In this document: positions 1 to 10,000 of the stretch, piece after piece
How the letters are laid out: each line of letters begins with the position of its first letter
Numbering within the stretch: the first letter of the stretch is position 1
Assembly: GCA_965223435.1 (NCBI GenBank)
Contig: CBDCWQ010000023.1
Coordinates: 806,001-870,000 of the forward strand
Origin: CBDCWQ01 sp965223435
GTDB taxonomy: Bacteria > Myxococcota > Kuafuiibacteriia > Kuafuiibacteriales > Kuafuiibacteriaceae
Length of the DNA: 64,000 nt
Direction: 5' to 3'
Position numbers and translations under genes: made by a program
The notes under the pieces: model-generated
Told to the model about the DNA's origin: nothing
Databases searched by the model: none
What the model saw: the letters and a program-made list of their open reading frames with translations, nothing else

Positions 1-847
1 CCGTCAAGCGGGACTCGTTGCCTTGTCCATAGCGCTCGAGGTGACGGGCATGATGCTCGCCAAAACGGTTGCATGTTTGCTCAATGATTTTCATGCCCCC
101 CTCATCTCGCATCGCCTTGGTTGAGAAGTTGGTGTGCATCCCCGCACCATTCCAGTCGCCAGGGACCGGCTTGGGATCTAGGGTTGCTGACACGTTGTGG
201 TTCTCGCCGATGCGATAGAGCAACCAGCGTGCGAACCACAAGTGATCCGACGCCGTCAGGGGGTCGACCCCGGGACCGCCACACTGGAACTCCCATTGGC
301 CAGGCATCACTTCAGCATTGATGCCGGTCAGATGAATGCCCGCCTTCAGGCATGCCGCCAGGTGCTCTTCCACGATGTCTCGGCCGTAGACTTCGTCGGC
401 GCCGACGCCGCAGTAGTAGGGGCCCTGGGCGGCGGGGAAACGACGCTCGGCGGGGAAGCCGAGTGGCCGTGAACCCTCGAAAAAGGTATATTCTTGCTCA
501 AAGGCGAGCCAGAAATCGGCTTTGGCCGCGCCTTTGTCCATGGCATCGCGCAAAAGGGCGCGGCGGTTCGAAGCGTGCGGCGTTCCGTCGGGTTCCAAGA
601 CCTCACACATGACGAGAAAGCTGCTTCCACCCCGCACCGGGTCCGGCACGACGCAGACCGGCTGAAGGATACGATCCGAATCTCCACCGGGGGCTTGGTT
701 GGTGCTCGAGCCGTCGAACGCCCAAACGGGAAAGGCCTCTGGCTTGGCCTCCACGTCTTGAGGAATGATTTTGGTTTTGGAGCGCAAGAGCGCTGTCGGT
801 TCGGTACCGTCGGTCCAGATGTACTCAGCTATTGTCGTCACATTCAC
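1..847 (-). CDS. glnII: Glutamine synthetase type II (GSII/GlnII), C-terminus cut by window edge
   Basis: ATP-dependent amidation of glutamate to glutamine in the cytoplasm. The minus strand gives 282 codons open to the window edge. Family motifs seen are WAFDGSSTNQA (N-terminal beta-grasp), EQEYTFF (metal-binding Glu), GQWEFQCGGPG, and GDWNGAGMHTNFST. These match the eukaryotic-type GSII, not the longer GSI (GlnA). GSII is usually about 330-370 aa, so the last 50-90 residues lie outside. I chose the GTG at 847-845 because GGAG lies 5 nt upstream; a second in-frame GTG follows two codons later, and the ATG between them is out of frame. No PII or adenylyltransferase gene is visible. Family assignment is firm; the start codon is less certain. 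Confidence 0.93.
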   Translation of the reverse strand, partial: MNVTTIAEYIWTDGTEPTALLRSKTKIIPQDVEAKPEAFPVWAFDGSSTNQAPGGDSDRILQPVCVVPDPVRGGSSFLVMCEVLEPDGTPHASNRRALLRDAMDKGAAKADFWLAFEQEYTFFEGSRPLGFPAERRFPAAQGPYYCGVGADEVYGRDIVEEHLAACLKAGIHLTGINAEVMPGQWEFQCGGPGVDPLTASDHLWFARWLLYRIGENHNVSATLDPKPVPGDWNGAGMHTNFSTKAMRDEGGMKIIEQTCNRFGEHHARHLERYGQGNESRLT

Positions 848-970
848 CTCTGCTCCGGAAGAACTGGGTCTATCCGGACATGTTTTTTATTTCTGGTCCC
901 AGCAAGCTCGATGCCAACGTCAAGACCACTGTGTTTTGTGGCTTTTACCGCGTTTTGGGTCCCTTTGGGG

Positions 971-1014
971 CTACATTTTCGTAGGATGTAGGCTCAGATC
1001 CTACCAGAATGTAG
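971..1014. promoter_or_regulatory. Imperfect inverted repeat between giant gene 1 and glnII
   Basis: The arms at 971-987 and 998-1014 match at 14 of 17 positions (CTACATT then GTAGGAT on the left, the complement on the right) around a 10-nt loop. It lies 31 nt after the stop of giant gene 1 and 124 nt before the glnII start. It could be a terminator or an operator. The lack of a T-run after the stem argues against a standard intrinsic terminator. The GTAGGAT core recurs in other intergenic stretches of the window. Confidence 0.5.
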
Positions 1015-1044
1015 GGGATCCAAGGAGAGATTGGCTCGGGTGCA

Positions 1045-4000
1045 TCAATCCCCATCGGGGGCCGATGTCGGGTTGGGTTCATCGAGGAGCCAGTAGTTCC
1101 ATTCTTCCACGGATTGGTTGGGGGTGAAATACATCCGGCCGTTCGGGTATGTTGCATCTTCTTTCCAAAACCGGAGGATCTGGACCGTGTCTGGACCGTT
1201 CAGGGTGGCGATGTAGAGGGCTCGTTCGTCGTCGTCTTGGAGGGTGCGGTGCATGAATGCGTTGATGGGGTTGAAAGTGTTGATCGCGGCGGCTTGGGGT
1301 TCAAAGCCGAGGGCGGCTCGGTGCTGTGGATTGAGCGCCGTCTCTTGGGGATTGAGGGGTGTTTGTCCAGCTTGAGGCATCCGAAGATGTTCTTTCCATT
1401 GGTCTTCCAAAAAGCGAAGATACGATTCGAGGGTGACCGTCGGTTTGGGGCCTGGGGCCAGTTCGAAGGGGCTTAGGTCCTTCAGCACATCTTTGAGGAG
1501 CACGCGGTCCACCTGCCAGTCCGAACTCATGAATATCTGGATGGCCTCGGCCTCGAACTCGAACGTGTTCCCGTCGGCTTTGGCGATGGCAGGCACAAAC
1601 GCAAGAAAAAGAGCGGTCCCGAAGAGCGCGGCGCCGGTCTGACCCGACATGACGCGGAAAGCCTCCTCTGGGTCCTTTTTCTTGATGGCCAATAGATCAA
1701 TGCTTCGGTACGGAAGGAAAACGTCGTCGATGACTTTGGCGACGCCAAACGCATCGTCAAACTGTGTTTGCATGGCGTCGATCACGCGCGCAGCGCTCGT
1801 CTTTTCGATGGGGACCCGGCACACGCGGCACGCGGGGACGAAGTAGGTTTGACCAAGCGTCATGGAGAGCAAGGCGTTTTCGAGGCGCACGAAGGGCTGT
1901 GAGGGTTGATAGAGTCGTTTGGTTTCGAACAATGCGCCCGCCGAAGGGTCTGGGATCACGTCGATGATGGCAAAAGGCCCGGGAAATTTCGCTTCGTGGA
2001 TTTCGGGGTCCAAGGTGTTTGGGTTCTCCTCCGGCGGGCCCCAGCGTGGGCGAATGTTGGGCCCGAACAGACCTTCAGCGAATGCGGAAAAACCGATGAG
2101 TACCGGGCCTCCTTTGCCGGTTTCTGGGTTGACCGTGTGGAGGGGAACCCAGAGTCCTGCCTTTTCCTTGGCCGGGGACAGCTCCTCTTTGTGCAGAGCG
2201 TACAGTTTTTCGATGATGGCTGCGGTGCTGCGCTCAGGATACGGCGTAAGGGCTTGATCGACAACCGGGTGAATGTTCATGAGGTCGTGTCGCGCCTCGT
2301 AAAAATTCGTTTGTACCGCCTGCACCATATCCTTGTTGGTTCCTAAGAAGACGGACGCGAGTCCAGCAAAGTTCCGGAGGATAAAAGTTTGGGCACGATT
2401 TTTTGGACTGGTAAGCCGTTTATGCTCTTTGAGGCTGGTCGGAATCGCTGTCGAATAGACATACATGCCCGAGACGCGCAAAAGCGCGGCCAGGGTCATG
2501 AGCTGCGTGCTTTTTCCGTAGCCGTCTCCAAGTTGGGGTTCTTTGGGGGGAACGACACCGATCGGTTGTAACGGAAGCTCTGGCGAGGGATGAGCCGAGG
2601 CGTCCGGAAGCTTGGATGCCTCTTGCTTAAGCGTATCGGTGGACTCGGTTGGGTTTGAAGGGGGGGGCGAATCCTCCACGCCTGGGGCGTTTGCCATGTA
2701 GGTCACGGGGGGCGTGCGGAAGTGGGCGTAGCGTTCCGCTTCTTTTTGAGAGAACTCCCCGCGAATGGTGAGTTCAATCCAAAAGAGGATCTGTGCTTTC
2801 ATGGCGTCCGGAAGAAAAGAAAGACTCTCTTCGGCTTTCTTCATACGAAGATGGTTCTTGACAAACGCAGCCAGGATGTCGCTTTGCGGGTGCGCACTTT
2901 TGAGCGCGTGGACTTCAAAGAGGGCGCCGTCCTCGAAGGTCAAGATCCCCAAGGACCCAAAGGGTGTTTGGTCTACGCCCATCCAATCGATGGTGACGTG
3001 GTAGATTCGGTCATCGTTCATGAGGATCGATGGCCCCAACAGTGGATCGCGTCCGAGATCGGTCGAGGTGTACACCGGAACCGTCGTGCGCAACACGTCT
3101 TCGTCCTTGAGGTAGGTTCCAAACGGCGCGAGCAAGTCTTCCCCGCGCACCAAGCCAACCGGCTCCCATGCGTGCGGGCTGGGGGGCGCGCTCCCCACAA
3201 ATACACCCAAAAGGCCGGGGTCGACCTCGAGCCCGAGGCTTGCGGCGTAGCTGAGTACGCTCGGGGCCACGGCCGTGACTGCAGCGAGTTCGGGCGGGAG
3301 AGCCAAAAGGTCGTCGAAGTGCCGGGCGAGTTCTTTCAGCACGAGCGTCCGCGACTTGGTCGCGATCACCCCTGGGGGCCCAAGGCCCGCCAACTCGGTG
3401 GTGCCCAGCTTTTCGCTGTGTTTGGAAGAACTGCGGTCCTCGTCGTTGCTCGGCATGTTGTCCTCAGGGGTGAAGACGAACGACGACTTGGTGGTGTCTT
3501 TCTCGTCGGGAGGCAGGCGGGCTGCGTTTGCGAGGCGGTCGAAATCCGACTCGGTGATTCTTCCGGTTCGCATCATGAGGTGGACGCGAAGCGGCGTGAG
3601 ACCGGCCGTTTCGGCCAAGTCGGGTAAATTGCCGCTGTGGTAGCGGTTGATGAAGCGACGCAGTTGCCGAACATTTTCTTGGAAGAAGGCGTAATCCGCC
3701 TCGTCCGAAATAATGAACGCGCCCCCTGGTATCCATGTCGGCTGGGCATAGAGGAGTTGGTCCAGCGCGACTTGGGGAGAGATTGCCCCCGTATGGAACC
3801 GGGGCGTCTTTTCGTGTTTTTCGATGGCTCTGAGCTCGATGGCCGTTCGATGCCAATAGTTGGGAGACGCAGAATTTTTGAGTGCAATCAGGTCAATTTC
3901 TGGTGTGAAGTAGTAGGGCGGTGTGACCGTGGTGACGGTTTTTTCAGCCGCCTGGGTCCATAGTCGGCGAAGTTTGTTCGACAGGGTGCCCCCCGCTTGG

Positions 4001-7000
4001 TCGGCCATGCTGTCTTCGTGTGCAAGCATGGCATAGATGGTGGATTCGCGTTTATCCGTCTCGTCCACATCGAGATTGCCGAACCGGGCAACGGAAAAAT
4101 CACGTGGTCTGGGCATGGTGACCACCCGGGCGAGTTGTATCAGCTCGAAACCGAGATCGGTATTGGGGTGCTCGAGCGTGAGACTCGTGACCGGTTTGGG
4201 GCCCAGTCGTTTTTGAAGGGCAGCCTGAAAACCTTCGCTGGCCTCTTCACACGAGACGCCGACGAGAGGGCGAAGGTCTGGCGAGGTTCCGAGGAGTCGG
4301 GTTCCTTCGCAAAGGGTACGGAGTTCGTGGACGGTTTCGAGGAGGCGGTCTTCTTGGGGGGTGCTTAGGACGGTCTGGGGCCAGTCTCGAACCGAAACCT
4401 TTTGAACGTACAGGTCGTACGCCGAACCGATGTTCATCAAGCGGTGCAACAAAGTGTCGAACACATGGTCGTTTTGGTCAGACATCAAGAGCCCGGCCAG
4501 AGTCTCCGTGTAGCGGTAGCGGAGCCGATCGCGAACTTCATTGAGATCGGGGATGTTTACCCCGGAGGAGTCAGGAAGCCTGACATCAAGGTCGGCGAAG
4601 GCTGGGAGGTCGAACGGTTCGGTGCTGGGCGGTAAGGTGAAAAACATGTGGCCGGCGCCGTGTCCAAAAAGGCCGACGGGCTCTTCGAGGATGGCAAGGC
4701 CCGCGAGTTCGGTGATGCTTGGCGAGGCGCCGGGCACCAAGGATCCAAATTCGTGCCACGCGAGCTCCTCAAGCCGGGCATCGAGGCGGGCAGCGGCCCT
4801 TTGGGCGAGGACCGGCAGCAGTGGGCTTTGGAGCAAGTTGCTGTCCGCGGACCAAGCGGGGGCGGCATCGGGTGCCTCGTTTTCAGCGACCCAGGTTATG
4901 GCCTCTTTCCAACGAAACAATACGGTTTCGCTCATGGACTGCGAGTGGAATAGAGCCAGGGCGTAGAGCGCCGCGGTGCCTCGGTGGACCACGTCTGATT
5001 CCACTTTCGTCGTGGTGCCGTCTGGAAGCAGCTGGAGGAAAGGAATCAGCCGCCCACGCTCGGCATCCCAAAAGTCGTTCACGATGGCCACATACAGTTC
5101 ATCGGCCCACCGCATGAGGAAGTGCGCCGTTTCTCGATCCCCATGGAACAAGATAGAGCCGAGGTGTTTAACCGATACCCAGGCAAATATGTGGTCCGTC
5201 AAAGAAAGAATTGGGGTGCGCGGGAAGCCGGTTTTCTCATGGAGGATCGGTGGGGTCTCAAGCTCTAGGGATCTTTTCTCGAGGCCTAAGGCGCTCCGGG
5301 CTGCTGTTGGGTCTCCACCTTCGGTCAGAAGGCGCCCGTCGCTTTCGCTTACGCCGTAGAGGTCCCGAATCGAAAGGGCGAGGCGCGCCAGTTTCGCATT
5401 GATGGCGTCGGTCCATTTGAAATATTGTTCGTATGATGACAGGGCGTACAGGGCGAGAAACTGCATACCGGTTTGGTAGTAGGGCTCGATGGCGGTGCCG
5501 GTTTCGCTGTCGAAGAAATACGGAAACTGGAGATATTCTTCCCCATCGTAGGTCCGGGTTTCGAGGGCGGACATAAGGGCCTTGGACCACTCGCGGAACC
5601 AGGTTGAGTCTGATCCGACCCGATTCAGGTGAATCCGCTGTCGCCGCTGGCGGGCGGCAAAGATCGCCAGGGCTTGGTCCTCAAGAAGGGTGACGGGGCG
5701 CTCGCTTTTGGCAAGACGCCGCGAAACCACCGGGCCCACCGCGGCCGTGTCTCCGCGCAGGCTGTCCTCGACCCCGCCGAGCCCTTGGGAAATGTCGATG
5801 ATTTCGTACCGATGATGTCCGCCGAAGCGGTGGTGAAACGACCAAACGCCCGCGCCCGCGGTCCACGGGAGGTGCTCCCAACCGCGATAGTCCCCGAAGC
5901 GGTAGACCGAACTTGCGCGGATATGGGGGGCGGTGGGAGACATGAGACGGGCAACCGGAACGGCCTGGATATCTGCCTTGGTAGAGGGCAGGTTGTGGAT
6001 GGGCTCGGGTTCTACGCCCGGGGGTGGGACGTCGGTCCATTGACCGTCCTCTCGTTGATACAGGGGGCGGTTGCCGGGGGCCGTGGGGGCCCACCCCTCT
6101 TCGTCGATGGTGGGGTTTGGAAAGCCTTCTTGTCCCGCCGGGTACGCGAACTCGAATTCCCCAGAGTCGCCGACGTGGTAGAGCGATACAAACCATTCGA
6201 CGTCGTCGATGATCAGGGTGAGCATCAGCGTGCGCGCGCTTCCAGGAGGATCACGGACGCGGCCCTTCAAGACAATCTCGACCTCGTCAAACAGCCCCCA
6301 AGGATTCAGGTGCGACAACAGGCCTTCCGGGGGACGTTTGCGCGCAAAGGCTTCGACCCAGACGGCGGTGGTGTTCACGGGAACGTCGGCGATCTCGGTC
6401 ATGGGAGGGGCGTCACCCCCGGGCACCTGTCGGATGGACGAGGTGGCCAGGCGTTCGTGGCCGGCTTCCGTGATCCATAGGCGCACGCGATATTGCGCCG
6501 GGTCACCCTCACCGATGTAGGCGCCCCAGGCCGGGTCTCGCCGCCCGTCTTCGAGGCGGGGACCGGCGTAGGCCGTGAACAGGCGGTCTTCAAAGTTGTG
6601 AAGGGCGCGGCCCTTAAGCGCTTCCCAAGCGTCGTCGATGACGGTCTGGGCGCGACGCACATCGACGCCGCGGGCATAGTTGGCGAGAGGCCGGTCGAGG
6701 TCGCGGACGCCACCTTGAATTTCGTCGTAGACGTCGATGAACCAAATGGCGGCCGTGCTGGAGTCGAGTACCGTCATCAGGTCTTGCATCCGGCGGCTCG
6801 AATAAGGGAAGCCGTGGTCTCGAACGAAACGGTTCATGTCGGTGTACAGCACGTCGAGCTCTTGGGCGAAAGCGGAAGATTGTTCGCGCTCGGGGTGGGC
6901 GTCGACGAATCGTTTGAGGCCCAAGATGAGGCCGGCGGTGGCCTCCAAGTGGTACAGGGTTTCGTGGTCGTTGCTGGGGGTGATGTAGGGGTCAGAGAAC

Positions 7001-10000
7001 GAATTGGGAAAGTAGTGGGTGCCTCGGTACGTTTGCCCTTGGTAGGGCAGTTCTTTGACAAAGGCGGCGATGGTGTAGTCGAGACACTGCTCGAGTTTGG
7101 TGATGTGGTCCTCTTCGAGGCTCGGATAGTCTACGGACAACGAGAGCCAGCTGCAGTTGTCGATGGCCGAGACCGGGCTCGGGTGAAAGCTTTGACCCTC
7201 AAAGTGGCCCCCGGTGATGAACCGTTCGTTTGCTGGATCCCAGAGTTTGTCGAAGATCGCGTCTCGTAATCGGTTTCGCCAGCGTTTCAGGGCGTCCTCG
7301 AAGGGGTGGTATTCCGGTTTGGCCCGACTTCGGATGGTCTCCCAGTGTTTCAGGGCGTGGTTGAGAACGCTCAGCTGATCCAGATTGTGCTCGGTCACCA
7401 CGTGGGTTGCAGGGGTGGGCACCTTGAGTGCGTCGAAATCCGCAGCGGTGAGGGTTCGGGGCTCAAGGATTGACTGCGGGTCGCCGGGGGCGAACCGAGA
7501 CACCACCGGGGGATCCTCGGGATTGTAGCGGCGGTATCCGATGGCATCGAGGACCTCGTAGTAAGCCCAGCCGATGCCTGGTTCTTCGAGGCCCAGGATG
7601 TGGGGCTCGTCTTGGTTCACCAACCCCAAGGTGGTTCGGCCTGCGGTCATAAGGCCCGCGTTTTGGTGCGGCTCCAGTCCTCGGAGTGCTTCGAAGTAGC
7701 AAGCGACGAGTGATTCTTGGCCGTCTTTGTTGAGGTCCAAAAAGGCGCGGTGGGTGATGAAGGTTCCGAGGCCGTGAACCGCCCAGGCATTGGCGCCGGT
7801 GACCAAGCGGGCATCGGCCCAGTCATCGGACCGCGTGTTCCATGAAAAAGGCCAGCCGAAGATCACGGCTTCGCCGTCGCCGTTTTGGCCTCGCTCGGCG
7901 TGTTGGCACAAGAAGTGGGCGAGGGGTGCGGCTCGGGGATCGCGGGTTCGGGTGTATTGCGCGAGGGCAATGCCCTGGGTGTAGGTCCATACCCGGTCAA
8001 ATTCGGCCAAATAGCGGGTGTCGTCGTTGTCCTCGTCACCCAGGTATTCGAGCTGGGCGCCGAGTTCAGGGTTGAATAGGGCGTCGCGGAGGGTTTGGGC
8101 GCGGGCATGGTTTCCCGCGGCGCTCGGTGCTTCGAGCATAGGCGCTTCAGAAGAAGTCGCCAGTTCGGCATGCGGTGTGGGCGAGCTGGCGGGACCGTCC
8201 ACTTCCGCCGCCGCCAAGTGAACCCAGGGGTGCGCTTGCCTGAGCGCTTCCAGCGCAGCAGGTGTGGGCGCGCCGTGAGGAGAGGCCTCGGCCCAGATGG
8301 CTTGGTGCGGAGGCGTCTTCGCGTCGGTGGGTGCGCACCGATTGCTCAGCATGTGAAACGCGTCCACACATTCGATGGCCCCCGGCGTCGACTGGCCGCT
8401 CGCGGTGCGGGAAGGCGCGGTCAAGACGAAGCGCGCGGTCTCGGGCTCGGGCGTGATTCGGGCTCGGGTGGTCACGATGCGTGGGGCGTCATGTTCTCCC
8501 TTGGGGGCTTCGACCCAAGTCGCCAGGAGCAGACCTTGGTGGCTGACCACTCTGGGGGCGTTTTCGAGCCGATCTGCACCCTGGCCGTGGCTTCGGTGGT
8601 GGATGGGTTGTGCCTGTTGACCGCTCAGCAGGTGGGGCCGTGGCGTGGAAGGTTCGCCTTTTTGGGGCATGACCAGAGCCTGGATCGACCCCGGCTGGCC
8701 TGCGTTGCCCGCCTGGTAAAACACCGCCGCGCGGGTGTCGTCGGCGGCGAAGGCAGCGTCGGGAAGATAACCTTGAGCCCACTTTTCCGGGGACGACCAG
8801 CTTTGACCGCGGTCCAAAGAGCGGGCCACCATCAATGGGTTGCCGGTGGCGGCGTTCGGATTGTGTGACGGGCCCTTTTCGTAGATGACCGTCAGCTGGC
8901 CGCCCTTGTTTCCAGAGACCTTGGGGTACGCGGGGCCCCATTCGGCGAGGGGTAAGGACGTCGATGGGTCATCACACGACACCGAGGCGGTCTCTTGGCG
9001 GTCGAACGTGTCGACCCGGTTGATCCGCCAGCGCAAAAAAGTGTCGTCCTTCCATACCCCTTGGCGCCATCCTTCTTCGACTTCGCGTTCTTCGTCGACC
9101 ACGTGGACAAAGTTCCCCACCAGTTTGGGAACCCGGACGGTCTTTGTTGTGACTCGGGACCACGCATTTGGGCTCAAAGGCCGCTGCGCAACCTTGATGT
9201 GGTCTCGTTCGTCCCAGCTCCCCTCGACCAGATAGAAGGTTCGGCTTGGGTCCGCTTCACGCCACTGGTTGTCCATTCCGTTGCAGTCCAAAGCGTGGCG
9301 CCGGAGGGCCTGCCGGAATCCCTCGGGGCGCGCCACCGCGCCGAGCAGGGGGCATGCGAGCGCCTTTTCGGGCGTACGGGGCCCCGCCAACTGCCGATAG
9401 GGGCCAAAGCGTCCTGCCCAGTTTGGGTTTTTGACCGGTCGGTTGTCGAAGCTGCGGGTCTGACGGACGGCAATGGTGATCTGCTGGTCATCGAGGTGTA
9501 AAGACGGATGCTCCACGTAGTTTCTCTCGGTCCGTTCGAGGTAAAGACCAAAAGGCGCCCCCCCGTTTTGGGGGTTGGGCTCAAGGGCGAGGCTGTAGGA
9601 TTCGGGAACGGGTTCAAGACAGTCGCAGGCATGGTCGTCGGTGCAGTTCGATGCGGGGTACAGCCGCCGGTAACGAACGACCTCGTCGTTGATGGATCTT
9701 TTGGTTTCGTCAAACACGCTTCTTGGGGGACCTTCGAGGTTCTTGACGTAGAGCGCGCGGTGCGCTTCCCCCCAAACCAAGTGGAGGTCTCCGTGGATAT
9801 CGATGCCGACGTCGATGCCGCGTTTCCATCCGGTGCTCTCGTGGACGACCATGGGCGTTTCGTCAAAGCCATAGCCCGCTTCTTGGCTTTGAATGGCGTA
9901 CACCCGGCTCTTGGCAGGTCCTTCGTCGGGGCCGCGTTCTTGGATCGCCAACCACACGATGGCGACCGCCTCCCGATGGGCGGCGATGGCCACGTCTTGG

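Noticed and set aside
2505..2540. P-loop-like GDGYGKST in giant 1
   Set aside because: The first Gly is not at the GxxxxGK[S/T] spacing and no Walker B follows.
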